Positions 29,939 through 38,750 of a stretch of DNA of 64,000 nucleotides are shown one piece after another. Each line of letters begins with the position of its first letter. The stretch's first letter is position 1. Made by a program: the position numbers and the translations under genes. The notes beneath the pieces were generated by a model that saw only the letters and a program-made list of their open reading frames with translations, had not been told where the DNA came from and ran no database searches. Location of the stretch: assembly GCF_023656515.1 (NCBI RefSeq), contig NZ_JAMOFV010000006.1, positions 2,772,035 through 2,836,034 of the forward strand. Direction: 5' to 3'. Origin of the DNA: Clostridium swellfunianum. Its GTDB lineage: Bacteria; Bacillota; Clostridia; Clostridiales; Clostridiaceae.

Positions 29939-30688
29939 TTATCTCCATGCACAAACGTAGCTTTCTAATATATCAATTATAGCAAAGATCAGTACTCCCA
30001 TTATACTAAGTACCACAATTCCACAGTACATCTCAACATAGTTTACTCTCATCCAGCTATCCATAATAAAATAGCCCATACCAAATCTTGTCCCATAGGT
30101 TTCTGTAAAGAAAAGTATGGATACCGCTGTTCCAAGAGCAAGTCTTGTAGAGGTTATTATTTCAGAAAAGGAGGCTGGAAAAACTATTTCTCTAAATATT
30201 TGAAGCTTGCTTGCTCCTAGGGAATATAGAGAATGATAGGTTTCCTTAGGAATAGCTTTTACTGAATCTCTAGCTGTAATTATTATTTGAAAAATTACTA
30301 TCATAACTAGCATTATTATTTTGGAGCTTTCTCCAAGACCAAATATAAGCATTACAATTGGAAGTAATGCCATTTTAGGCACTGGATAGGTGAAATAAAT
30401 TAAAGGCGAGAGCAGCTTATCGACAGAGTTATAGTATCCCATAAGATAACCTATTGGAACTCCTATAATTAATGAAACAAAAATACCGCCAAAGATTCTT
30501 GCCAAGCTGTAAAGTACATGTATAGCTATTGTATTACTAAATATCTCAATTATTTTAGTGTAAATTTTCAAAGGTGACGGTACAATAGGAAGCTGTATGT
30601 TAAAAAAAGCTATGTACCATAAAACAGTTATTATTATAAAGCCATATAAATATGCTTTTATCTTTTTTATGAAGAGCATTTTGACCAA
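29939..30688 (-). CDS. ABC transporter permease, NitT/TauT (SsuC/ThiX-like) type
   Basis: 249 residues with about six membrane helices and the permease loop YHSLYSLGASKLQIFREIVFPASF, which contacts the ATPase. The frame starts inside the end of the ATPase gene (22-bp overlap), so the two are translationally coupled. It is the last gene of the ubiD-ubiA-ubiX-transporter operon. The family carries sulfonates, nitrate, thiamine precursors and aromatic acids. The substrate is not visible in the sequence. Confidence 0.9.
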   Translation of the reverse strand: MVKMLFIKKIKAYLYGFIIITVLWYIAFFNIQLPIVPSPLKIYTKIIEIFSNTIAIHVLYSLARIFGGIFVSLIIGVPIGYLMGYYNSVDKLLSPLIYFTYPVPKMALLPIVMLIFGLGESSKIIMLVMIVIFQIIITARDSVKAIPKETYHSLYSLGASKLQIFREIVFPASFSEIITSTRLALGTAVSILFFTETYGTRFGMGYFIMDSWMRVNYVEMYCGIVVLSIMGVLIFAIIDILESYVCAWR

Positions 30689-31419
30689 CTCTCTTTGATT
30701 ATTTTTCTTATTTCTCTGGAAATATTGTAGTATTCATAAGTTTCTCTCAAATTCTCAAGACCAAAGGCTTTATTTTCAATAATTTTCATTATCCTTCCAG
30801 GAGAAGACGAGAATACTGCTATTTTTCTGCCTAGATATATTGCTTCATCCACGCTGTGAGTTATAAAAACAGTAGTTACTTTATTTTCTTTCCAGGTTTC
30901 TATAAAAAGCTCCTGCATTTCTTCCCTTGAAATGGCGTCTAGAGCTGAAAATGGCTCGTCCATTAAAAGTAGGTCAGGCTTTAGAATAAAAGCTCGGGCA
31001 ATAGCAACTCTCTGCTTTTGCCCACCGCTTAATTCTTTTGGATATCTTTTAAGTAGACTTGTAAGACCAAGCTTTTCTAAAATATAATGCTCGTAGCCAT
31101 CAGTCTTTTCCCTTTTTATCTTAAGACCTATCAAGGCATTTTCTTCAATGGTTTTCCAGGGCAATAAACCGTAGTTTTGAAGCACAAGACCTATGCGATG
31201 AATCTTAGGATTCACTGCAATCTTATCTATTAGGACACTTCCAGTATAATTCTCTTGAATGCCGGATAATACACTTAAAAGTGTAGATTTTCCACAGCCT
31301 GAAGGGCCAATAAAGGTATAAATATCACCAGTATCTATGTCTATACTTAATTTATCTAAAGCAAGCACTTGTTCCTTATTTCCTTTATATTCTACTGAAA
31401 GGTCCTTTATTTTTATCAT
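30667..31419 (-). CDS. ABC transporter ATPase, NitT/TauT type
   Basis: 250 residues with all ATPase motifs: Walker A GPSGCGKST, Q-loop VLQNYGLLPWK, signature LSGGQKQR, Walker B LLLMDEPFSALD and switch His in VFITHSVDEA. It lies 15 bp after the binding-protein gene and overlaps the permease gene. It powers the importer of this operon. Confidence 0.93.
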   Translation of the reverse strand: MIKIKDLSVEYKGNKEQVLALDKLSIDIDTGDIYTFIGPSGCGKSTLLSVLSGIQENYTGSVLIDKIAVNPKIHRIGLVLQNYGLLPWKTIEENALIGLKIKREKTDGYEHYILEKLGLTSLLKRYPKELSGGQKQRVAIARAFILKPDLLLMDEPFSALDAISREEMQELFIETWKENKVTTVFITHSVDEAIYLGRKIAVFSSSPGRIMKIIENKAFGLENLRETYEYYNISREIRKIIKESWSKCSS

Positions 31420-31434
31420 TAGGATTTTTCTCCT

Positions 31435-32397
31435 TTATTTTACGAACTCTTCGCTTATTAAATCCTTAAAGGTGTAGCTGTTTTTGATTAAGTTCTTGCT
31501 CTTCATCCAGTCTAAAACCTCTGTTACATCCTTTTCCTTTGACATTTGAGCTTTTGTGTATTTTGGAAGAACTATGGAATTCTTCATATCCTCTGGGAAG
31601 CCAACTTCCTTAACTAAAAGGTCTGCAAAGCTTGCTACAGGCTCTTTATTTAAATAATCTACAGCATCATTGTACGCCTTGTACACAGCCTTTATTTCCT
31701 TTGAGCTTTCCTTTATAGCTTTTGAAGTAAATGCCATAACCCCTGGATTTATACCATGCTTATCAGTGCTGTCTATAACCACTGCTCCATTTTTAACTGC
31801 AAGGCTTGCCATTGGCTCAGGTAAAGTTGCTGTATCTACCTTCCCATTTTGAAGCATTTCAAGCCTTGTTGGAATTTGTGGAACTATTTCTTTTTTAATA
31901 TCCTTATCAGTAAAGTTAGCTGATTGAGCTAATTTATCTGTAGCATATTCTATAAGAGTGTTTTGTGAAATTGCAACGCTTTTTCCCTTAAGCTTTTCCA
32001 AGCTATCTATTCCAGATTGCTTTCCTGCAAGAAGCTTGTAGTTTCCGTCTGTCTTTGAGGTTATTTTTACATCAAAGCCACCTTCTTTAGCAAAAGCAAC
32101 TGCTAGTACATCTGTTATAACTCCGTCAAGCTTTCCACTTTGAAAAGCACTGTCTCTATCCTTTGCACTTTTAAACTGCTCTATCTTTACATCTACTCCA
32201 GCATTTTTAAAGTATCCTTGCTTATCTGCTATTACAAAAGGCACAGAATCTGTGTCTGGAAGAACTCCTATTGTTATTGTCTTCTTTGGCTCCTCTTTTT
32301 GTGTATTTGCTGCTGGCTGAGTATTAGCTCCCTTGGAGCAGGCTGCAAAAGTAAATATATTTAATGCTGCTAATAAGCAAACTAGTGATTTTTTCAT
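31435..32397 (-). CDS. NMT1/SsuA-type substrate-binding lipoprotein
   Basis: About 320 residues from the ATG at 32397 (GAGGG before it); the frame runs 27 codons further upstream without support. The signal MKKSLVCLLAALNIFTFAAC ends in a lipobox cysteine. The mature part has ADKQGYFKNAGVDVKIEQF, KLDGVITDVLAVAF and KGKSVAISQNTLIEYA, the NMT1/THI5-like fold that binds small planar or anionic compounds. It lies 83 bp after ubiX. The context suggests an aromatic carboxylate, but a thiamine precursor cannot be excluded. Confidence 0.9.
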   Translation of the reverse strand: MKKSLVCLLAALNIFTFAACSKGANTQPAANTQKEEPKKTITIGVLPDTDSVPFVIADKQGYFKNAGVDVKIEQFKSAKDRDSAFQSGKLDGVITDVLAVAFAKEGGFDVKITSKTDGNYKLLAGKQSGIDSLEKLKGKSVAISQNTLIEYATDKLAQSANFTDKDIKKEIVPQIPTRLEMLQNGKVDTATLPEPMASLAVKNGAVVIDSTDKHGINPGVMAFTSKAIKESSKEIKAVYKAYNDAVDYLNKEPVASFADLLVKEVGFPEDMKNSIVLPKYTKAQMSKEKDVTEVLDWMKSKNLIKNSYTFKDLISEEFVK

Positions 32398-32480
32398 AAC
32401 TAATTCCCTCTTTCTATCAATTAATATATATATTTTATGTTTATTTTTTAAGCATTTGTTTATAAAGTATTGGGGCAAAA

Positions 32481-33065
32481 CTAATACTCGTCATGTCCCC
32501 ATTTTTTAAATAGATTATTTTCTATATCTAAAGCATCTAGCACCTTGCCGACTACAAAATCAATTGCATCATTAAGGCTTTGAGGCTTGTGATAAAAGCC
32601 AGGCATAGCGGGAAGAATTACTGCCCCTGCCTCACTTAAGCTTAGCATATTTCTTAAATGAATTGTTCCAAAAGGAGTTTCTCTTGGTACTACAATCAAT
32701 TTTCTTCTTTCCTTAAGGCACACATCTGCAGACCTTCCCAAAAGATTCTTCGAAACTCCGTTTGCAATCTCTCCAAGGGTAGACATTGAGCAAGGCATTA
32801 TTATCATGCCATCCGTTTTAAAGGAACCACTTGCCGTTGCTGCAAACAGATTGTCTATGTTATGAATTTTTATTCTGTCTTTATGCTCTTCTATTTTCCT
32901 TAACACGCCATCCATATCATATTCTGTTTCATACTCCATAACCTTTTTGCCTGAGTCTGTAACTATAACATGTACTTCATTGCTACTTCTCAGTAATTCT
33001 TCTATAAGTCTAATTCCATATATACTTCCACTTGCTCCTGTAATTCCTACTATGTATTTACCCAA
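32481..33065 (-). CDS. ubiX: Flavin prenyltransferase UbiX
   Basis: 194 residues. UbiX joins dimethylallyl phosphate to FMN to make prenylated FMN, the cofactor of UbiD decarboxylases. The flavin-binding GITGASGSIYGIRL, the CSMSTLGEIANG region, the VPRETPFGTIHLRNM loop and PAMPGFYHKP are all present. It lies four bases after ubiA and precedes the transporter genes. Together with ubiD this gives a complete prenyl-FMN-dependent decarboxylation pair. Confidence 0.95.
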   Translation of the reverse strand: MGKYIVGITGASGSIYGIRLIEELLRSSNEVHVIVTDSGKKVMEYETEYDMDGVLRKIEEHKDRIKIHNIDNLFAATASGSFKTDGMIIMPCSMSTLGEIANGVSKNLLGRSADVCLKERRKLIVVPRETPFGTIHLRNMLSLSEAGAVILPAMPGFYHKPQSLNDAIDFVVGKVLDALDIENNLFKKWGHDEY

Positions 33066-33069
33066 GTCC

Positions 33070-33930
33070 TCACCTCATTAAAAATATATCTGCAACACTA
33101 AATACTAAGAAAACTATGCTTACAATTTGATTTATTCCATAAGAAGCTATATTTACGTTTGTTAAATTAGTTGGTGAAACCATTTTGTGTTCAATAACTA
33201 GTAGTATTGATACTATAGCTATCCCTATAAGAAAAAGCCAACTCATATGAGCGATAAAGTATATATAGATTAAAATTGTCACAGCGGCCGCATGAAACAG
33301 TGAGGATATTATTAGAGCATTTTCTATTCCAAAAACTGCTGGTATAGAAAACAGGCCTTCCTTTCTATCAAAATCCACATCCTGAGACCCATAGATTATA
33401 TCAAACCCTGCAACCCAAAGAGCATTTGCAGCTCCAAGCACCAAAGAAATCCAGCTTATTTTTCCTGTTACCGCTATCCAAGCTCCTACTGGTGCACCGC
33501 CACTTATTATTCCAAGCACAATGTGGCAAGCCCATGTAAATCTTTTTGTATAAGAGTAAAGAATAAAAAGAAATATAGCAACTGGAAGTAATGCTGCACA
33601 AAGGGGATTCAGCATAAAAGCCGACAAAGCTAAAAGTGCGAAGGAGATTACAACAAGCATGATTACCTCTTTGATTTTCACAGCTCCACGAGGCATATGT
33701 CTATTAGCTGTTCTTGGATTTTTAGCATCTATATCCTTATCTATAAGCCTATTTATAGCATTTGCTCCTGTTCTTGCACCTAAAAACGCCATTGCAATCC
33801 AAAAGAAAACTCTAAAACTTGGCATTCCATTTGCAGCAATGAGCATTGAAACAAAAGCAAAAGGAAGTGAAAAAATTGTATGTGAGAACATAACAAGATT
33901 TCCATAGGTTTTAATCTTGCTCAAAACCAT
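33070..33930 (-). CDS. ubiA: UbiA-family aromatic prenyltransferase (MqnP-like)
   Basis: 286 residues with about eight membrane helices. The two Asp-rich motifs that bind prenyl diphosphate and magnesium are NRLIDKDIDAKN and GSQDVDFDRKEG. It is most like the 4-hydroxybenzoate/MqnP branch, which attaches a polyprenyl chain to an aromatic acid. Its start overlaps the end of ubiD by 20 bp. No polyprenyl synthase or quinone methyltransferase is nearby, so the final product cannot be deduced. Confidence 0.93.
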   Translation of the reverse strand: MVLSKIKTYGNLVMFSHTIFSLPFAFVSMLIAANGMPSFRVFFWIAMAFLGARTGANAINRLIDKDIDAKNPRTANRHMPRGAVKIKEVIMLVVISFALLALSAFMLNPLCAALLPVAIFLFILYSYTKRFTWACHIVLGIISGGAPVGAWIAVTGKISWISLVLGAANALWVAGFDIIYGSQDVDFDRKEGLFSIPAVFGIENALIISSLFHAAAVTILIYIYFIAHMSWLFLIGIAIVSILLVIEHKMVSPTNLTNVNIASYGINQIVSIVFLVFSVADIFLMR

Positions 33931-35362
33931 ATTCAGCCCACCTCCTGCTGACCATATCCTTTATGTCCTCTGTCATTTCAATATCATTTGGCCATTCTCT
34001 TGTGTGTCCTTCACTTGGCCATTTCTTTGTAGCATCTATTCCCATCTTATGTCCATAGTGTGGGAGGTTTGAAGCATGGTCTAAAGCATCTAGCGGACCT
34101 TCTACTATAACCACATCTCTCTTTGCATCGATATTATTAAATACCTTCCAAGCAACTGTGGAAAGGTCTTGAGGACTTATATTTTCATCCACCACAATAA
34201 TCATCTTTGTATACATCATTTGTCCCATGCCCCAGAGTGCATGCATAACCTTCTTCGCATGTCCAGGATATCTCTTTTTAATGGATACTATAACGCAATT
34301 GTGAAAAACACCTTCAAGAGGAAAATTCATATCTATTATTTCTGGAAGCTGTAGCTTTAGAAGAGGCAAGAATATTCTCTCTGTTGCCTTTCCCAAGTAG
34401 CAGTCCTCCATCGGCGGTTTTCCAACTATAGTTGTTGGATATATAGGATTTTTCTTATGTGTTATGCAGGTTACATGGAATACTGGATACTTATCTGCTA
34501 AAGAGTAGTAACCTGTATGATCTCCAAAAGGTCCCTCTATTCTTAATTCTTCGTTAACATCCACATAACCTTCCAATATAAATTCAGCATTTGCTGGAAC
34601 GTATATATCGTTTGTTTTTGACTTTACTATTTCTAGAGGCCATTTCCTTAAAAAGCCTGAAAACATCATTTCATCTATTTCTTTCGGAAGTGGAGCTGTA
34701 GCCGCATAGGTTGTTGCTGGATCAGTACCTATTGCAACAGATACAGGCATTTTACCTCCGAGCTTTCTATACTTTTCATATATCTCTCTTCCATCCTTAT
34801 GTAAGTGCCAGTGCATTCCGGTAGTATTTTTATCAAACACCTGAAGCCTGTACATTCCCATGTTTTGAATCCCTGTTTCAGGATCCTTTGTAATAACTAA
34901 AGGCAAAGTTATAAATTTACCTCCATCCTCTGGCCAGCATTTTAATATTGGAAGCTTTGAGAGATCTGGATTATCTTCAACAACCTCTTGACAAGCAGCT
35001 CTTTCAACTTTTCTTGGAAAAACTGTAGCCAGCCTTGCAACCTTTGGAACAGCTTTAATTTTATTAAGTATTCCGAGATAGCTCGACATGTCAATAAGCT
35101 TCTCAATATCTTGTGCGATTTCATCTATATTGTCTACTTCTAATGCAAGATTAAGTCTTTCATAAGTTCCATAAGCATTAATTAACACTGGATATTCAGA
35201 ACCCTCCACATTCTCAAACAGCAGTGCAGGTCCATAAGCCTTTGAAATCCTATCTGTGATCTCGGTAATCTCTAAATCACTGCTTACCTTGGTGCTGATT
35301 CTTTTTAAAAGTTTTTTCTCTTCCAACAGCTTTACAAACTCCTGGAGACTTTTGTACGCCAC
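33911..35362 (-). CDS. ubiD: UbiD-family decarboxylase (menaquinone-type, MqnL-like)
   Basis: 483 residues from the GTG at 35362 (AAGG before it; the peptide then begins VAYKSLQEFV). The longer frame to 35440 reads through the promoter. UbiD enzymes decarboxylate aromatic or alpha,beta-unsaturated acids using prenylated FMN. The catalytic region EGPFGDHTGYYS with the E-R-E type residues, and KRYPGHAKKVMHALWG, agree with UbiD/MqnL. It is the first gene of the operon and overlaps ubiA. Confidence 0.93.
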   Translation of the reverse strand: MAYKSLQEFVKLLEEKKLLKRISTKVSSDLEITEITDRISKAYGPALLFENVEGSEYPVLINAYGTYERLNLALEVDNIDEIAQDIEKLIDMSSYLGILNKIKAVPKVARLATVFPRKVERAACQEVVEDNPDLSKLPILKCWPEDGGKFITLPLVITKDPETGIQNMGMYRLQVFDKNTTGMHWHLHKDGREIYEKYRKLGGKMPVSVAIGTDPATTYAATAPLPKEIDEMMFSGFLRKWPLEIVKSKTNDIYVPANAEFILEGYVDVNEELRIEGPFGDHTGYYSLADKYPVFHVTCITHKKNPIYPTTIVGKPPMEDCYLGKATERIFLPLLKLQLPEIIDMNFPLEGVFHNCVIVSIKKRYPGHAKKVMHALWGMGQMMYTKMIIVVDENISPQDLSTVAWKVFNNIDAKRDVVIVEGPLDALDHASNLPHYGHKMGIDATKKWPSEGHTREWPNDIEMTEDIKDMVSRRWAEYGFEQD

Positions 35363-35418
35363 TAAGCTTCGCCTTCTTTCAGTAAATATTATTGTCAAAA
35401 CTTTAACTTTCATTGTTA

Positions 35419-35447
35419 ATTTTACAATTTTATAATACAAATTTCAA
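35419..35447 (-). promoter_or_regulatory. Promoter of the ubiD operon
   Basis: On the minus strand TTGAAA (35447-35442), a 17-bp spacer and TAAAAT (35424-35419) give a predicted start point about 50 bases before the GTG start of ubiD. Confidence 0.7.
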
Positions 35448-35500
35448 TAGTTTGTAAAAATTGTATGAAGTTATTAATATTTAAATTGTTTACTTCGTAA

Positions 35501-35536
35501 AAAAAGACTTGCAAGCAATAGCCTACAAGCCTTTTT
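35501..35536 (-). terminator. Terminator of the LysM-GH18 gene
   Basis: 16-nt arms (35501-35516 and 35521-35536) pair with a few non-Watson-Crick positions around a 4-nt loop and end in a run of T on the minus strand, one base past the stop codon. Confidence 0.85.
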
Positions 35537-35537
35537 A

Positions 35538-36818
35538 CTAGATTACTTTTCTAACATCATGCAATGAACTTAAAACCAGCCAATTTTGAGGGAAGTATCT
35601 TCCTATAGTCCAGTAGCTTACACCGCTAAGTCTAAATTCCTTAGCCAATCTAAGCTTCGCTTCGATGCTTCTAGCATCCTCAAACCATACAACATGCTGT
35701 TTTTCACTCTCATCATAATAATTATAATATGGAGCCTGTGACAATTCATCATATTTGATTTGAGCTCCTACTCTTGCTGCAAGGTCTACTGCTCCTACGT
35801 TGCCTAAAGTAACTGCTCTAGAACCTCTTTGATATGGAAGTGTCCAATCATAGCCATAGTTTGGTATTCCCATTAAAATCTTATCTCTTGGTATAGCAGT
35901 AACAGCATAGTCTAAAATTCTTCTCACAGCGTTAAGAGGAGCAACTGCCATAGGCGGCCCAAAGGTATAGCCCCATTCATATGTCATGAGTATAACATGG
36001 GATGCAAGTTGACCATGAACAAGATAGTCATGAGCTTCATATAATAACCCTCTTTGTTCTGCTGAAAGCTTAGGGGCAAGAGCAGTAGTTACAGAGTAAC
36101 CTAAAGGCCTTAGCTTACTTATAGCCTTTCTAACAAAGTTATTATAATTCTCTCTATTTTCGGGATAGATATATTCAAAATCTATATCAAGTCCATAGTA
36201 ATTCTTTGCTCTTAAAATCTGAGCAACATTATTTAAAAGAGTATCTTGAAGCTGCTCGCTTGTTAGTATTGTACGAGCTAAATCGCTGCTAAAGCCTCCT
36301 CCTGGAAGAAGATTAGTTATAACTAAAAGTGGTGCTACCTTAGCCTGTCTTGCTGCCTCAATAAGTGGAGTATCATTTATTTCTCTTAAGGTACCATCTT
36401 CCTTTACCTCATGGCTAAAGATACTAAGATAAGTTAGATAAGGCAGGGTCTTTCTCAAAACCTCCATACTTATATTAGGAAAAGCATAACCATTTACTTC
36501 TATAGTTCCTAATTTTCGCGTTCTAGGAGGAATATTTAATATCTGCCCCGGATATATAAGTGAAGGGTTTGAAACTTGAGGATTTGCTGCTGCAAGTTCG
36601 CCAACAGTCAGCCCATAGGTAATAGCAATGGAATAGAAGCTTTGACCTGTTGAAACTGTATGCCTTCTTATGCCCTCAAGGATAACCAATGTTTGACCTA
36701 CCACAAGCCTGCTTGGGTTTGCAAGCTCATTATCTGAAGCAATTTTATCTAAGGAAACATTATATAAACGAGAAATTGTATAAAGTGATTCACCGGGTTT
36801 TACAACATGGATAATCAA
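35538..36818 (-). CDS. LysM-GH18 spore cortex-lytic N-acetylglucosaminidase (SleL/YaaH-like)
   Basis: About 426 residues from a TTG at 36818 (AAAGGTGG eight bases before). The protein then begins at the first LysM, IIHVVKPGESLYTISRLYNV, as in SleL/YaaH; the longer frame has no ribosome site. A second LysM (RHTVSTGQSFYSIAITYGLT) precedes a GH18 barrel with the catalytic DxxDxDxE-like sequence GLDIDFEYIYPEN. There is no signal peptide, which is normal for enzymes placed in the spore by LysM from the mother cell. A sigma-E-like promoter is upstream. Confidence 0.88.
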   Translation of the reverse strand: MIIHVVKPGESLYTISRLYNVSLDKIASDNELANPSRLVVGQTLVILEGIRRHTVSTGQSFYSIAITYGLTVGELAAANPQVSNPSLIYPGQILNIPPRTRKLGTIEVNGYAFPNISMEVLRKTLPYLTYLSIFSHEVKEDGTLREINDTPLIEAARQAKVAPLLVITNLLPGGGFSSDLARTILTSEQLQDTLLNNVAQILRAKNYYGLDIDFEYIYPENRENYNNFVRKAISKLRPLGYSVTTALAPKLSAEQRGLLYEAHDYLVHGQLASHVILMTYEWGYTFGPPMAVAPLNAVRRILDYAVTAIPRDKILMGIPNYGYDWTLPYQRGSRAVTLGNVGAVDLAARVGAQIKYDELSQAPYYNYYDESEKQHVVWFEDARSIEAKLRLAKEFRLSGVSYWTIGRYFPQNWLVLSSLHDVRKVI

Positions 36819-37130
36819 CAGACTTGACCACCTTTTTACATACTTTGATTTAGTATATGATTTGTATAACAAGTATGACACAATCCTTGTTCTTGTGTTG
36901 ATATCATACATTGGCAATATATTAATACTCTTAGTTCTATTTATACAGAAGTCCCTGGAAATTGTTGTAACAAATATATACATTCTGTATAATTAAATTA
37001 GGCTATTGATATAGCAGAAAAAAGTAACTTTGTAATAGTTAATTTGCAAAATTTCATATATTTTAGCATAGTTACTTATTTTATTATCTTTAATATATAT
37101 CAAAAATAATTTATTTTATGGGGGGAAGAT
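36819..37130. other. Divergent intergenic region, 312 bp
   Basis: The region holds the sigma-E-like promoter of the spore hydrolase at its left end, and the leader and GGGGGGAA ribosome site of the CPBP gene at its right end. The centre is very AT-rich. I found no ORF, RNA gene or long repeat. Confidence 0.6.
36852..36879 (-). promoter_or_regulatory. Sigma-E-like promoter of the spore hydrolase gene
   Basis: On the minus strand GTCATACT (36879-36872) and CATATACT (36859-36852) resemble the mother-cell sigma-E boxes. The spacer is 12 bp, slightly shorter than usual. The position, about 35 bases before the TTG start, suits a promoter. Confidence 0.45.
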
Positions 37131-37772
37131 ATGAAAAATATTAAAACACTGCCATTAATAATAATAGCCTTAATGGCGACTCTATCCTTTTCTAATCTAT
37201 TTGGACTAAACATTTCATCAGCATGTATCTTCATAGGGGTTGCATTTTTCTTTATCAATAAAGCTATTGAAAAGCAGCCCATGAAAGGCAGCGGACTTGA
37301 CTTAAAGGCAATAGGAGCTAACTTAAAAGACAGAAAAATTTGGATCTGGCTTGTACTACCAATAGTTACAGATGCAGTTTGTGTTATAATCTCAAAATTA
37401 TTTTTACCTCAATATATTGAGTATGAAACCGCAAGAGCAGGCGCCTTTGTGCCAGTTGAACTAAGCGTATCTTCTGTAATTTTGTTTTTTGTATTTGCTT
37501 TAGGTGAGGAGATTGCATGGAGAGCTTTCTTTCAAAACCAACTAACCAAAATCTTACCCATTATACCTACGCTCCTATTTTCATCTTTATTATTTACTTT
37601 AGGACACTATAAAGCAGGAAATACTATTATAGTAGTTTATGGCCTTATATTTACCTTTATCAATAGTATTTTATATGGTGTAATCTTTCATAAAACAAAA
37701 AATGCATGGATTAGTACATTCTCACATTTTACCGCAAACATGTTTGAGGTTATTGTATTTATATTGATTTAG
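37131..37772 (+). CDS. CPBP-family intramembrane metalloprotease
   Basis: 213 residues with about six membrane helices. The CAAX-protease/bacteriocin-processing motifs are present in order: EEIAWRAFFQNQL (EExxxR), FTLGHYKAG and FSHFTAN, providing the Glu and His metal ligands. A very strong ribosome site GGGGGGAAG lies before the ATG. Members act in peptide maturation, bacteriocin immunity or envelope proteolysis. It is a single-gene unit between two minus-strand operons, and nothing bacteriocin-like is adjacent. Confidence 0.88.
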   Translation: MKNIKTLPLIIIALMATLSFSNLFGLNISSACIFIGVAFFFINKAIEKQPMKGSGLDLKAIGANLKDRKIWIWLVLPIVTDAVCVIISKLFLPQYIEYETARAGAFVPVELSVSSVILFFVFALGEEIAWRAFFQNQLTKILPIIPTLLFSSLLFTLGHYKAGNTIIVVYGLIFTFINSILYGVIFHKTKNAWISTFSHFTANMFEVIVFILI

Positions 37773-37812
37773 CATAAATTACTATAGCAACTTAATAATC
37801 ATAACAAATAAA

Positions 37813-37856
37813 AATAAGCCCCTGGATAAATTAATTAAAATATCCATGGACTTATT
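37813..37856. terminator. Bidirectional terminator between the CPBP gene and the export operon
   Basis: 16-nt arms AATAAGCCCCTGGATA / TATCCATGGACTTATT pair with two non-Watson-Crick positions and a 12-nt AT-rich loop. T-rich sequence follows on both strands. It lies between two convergent stops. Confidence 0.82.
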
Positions 37857-37862
37857 CTTATT

Positions 37863-38750
37863 TTAACTATGAAGTATTATGCTATCCTCATCAATCCTCG
37901 CTTTAATCTTTTTGCCTGCTTTAATTCTACCTAGAAACTGTGAAGGAAGCTGAACTCTTCCATGCCTGTCAACCACAAGAAATTCTTCATGAGTATCTCC
38001 TTCATTTATATCCGTGTAAAGCTCTTCCATAGTACTCAAAGCCTTATCGTAACTCTCTCTAGCTATAAGCTCCTTGGAAATCCTTCCTTCGCTTATAGAA
38101 ACAACTCTTTCTACTTTGTGAGCAACCTGCATGTCATGTGTCACAATGATTATAGTTAAATTTAGAACTTTGTTTAAGCGGCTAAACAATTCCAAAATTG
38201 AGGAACTGGTTTTGCTGTCTACAGAGCCTGTAGGTTCGTCTGCAAGGAGTATTTTAGGATTGTTGGCAAGAGCTATAGCTATAGCAACCCTTTGTTGTTC
38301 TCCTCCTGAAAGTTCTCTAACTCTATTATTTTTCCTATGAGACATCTCAACCTGCTCTAAAAGTTCCAAGGCTCTTTTCCTTTTATCCTTTTGCTTTTTT
38401 GAAAAACTCATAACCATTTCTATATTTTCAAGAGCTGTCAAATGGGCTAAGAGGTTTCTAGCGTTATTCTGCCATACAAAACCTACCACATCTCTTTTGT
38501 ATTCCCTCATCTGCTTTTTGTTTAGTGTCATCATGTCTATTCCATTTATAAAAAGCTTTCCCGTAGTGGGCTTATCAAGTCCGCCAAGCATATTTAAAAG
38601 GGTGGACTTTCCGCTGCCACTGCTCCCTATAATAGCTAAAAGTTCTCCTTCCTCTACTGTTAAATCCAGTCCAGAAAGAGCAAAAACCTCTATATCCTCA
38701 GACTTATATATTTTATATAAATTATCACATTCTATAATACTTTTATTCAT
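37863..38750 (-). CDS. MacB/LolD-type ABC ATPase with C-terminal AbrB-like domain
   Basis: 295 residues. The first ~225 form a complete ATPase: Walker A GSSGSGKST, FVWQNNARN, signature LSGGEQQR, Walker B ILLADEPTGS and His in VTHDM. The last ~70 residues extend past the normal end. They finish with FLVVDRHGRVQLPSQFLG and KKIKARIDEDSIIL, which looks like an AbrB/SpoVT swapped hairpin. It is the second ATPase of the operon and its start overlaps the end of the first by eight bases. Confidence 0.88.
   Translation of the reverse strand: MNKSIIECDNLYKIYKSEDIEVFALSGLDLTVEEGELLAIIGSSGSGKSTLLNMLGGLDKPTTGKLFINGIDMMTLNKKQMREYKRDVVGFVWQNNARNLLAHLTALENIEMVMSFSKKQKDKRKRALELLEQVEMSHRKNNRVRELSGGEQQRVAIAIALANNPKILLADEPTGSVDSKTSSSILELFSRLNKVLNLTIIIVTHDMQVAHKVERVVSISEGRISKELIARESYDKALSTMEELYTDINEGDTHEEFLVVDRHGRVQLPSQFLGRIKAGKKIKARIDEDSIILHS

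Noticed and set aside
29939..35447. Assignment of the operon to a complete menaquinone pathway
   Set aside because: None of mqnA-E, menA-H or a quinone methyltransferase is present in the window, so only a partial or salvage role can be supported.
35538..36983. Longer LysM-GH18 protein starting at 36983
   Set aside because: The 55 extra codons have no ribosome site or signal peptide and overlap the sigma-E-like promoter. The TTG at 36818 has a strong site and places LysM at the N-terminus as in the family.
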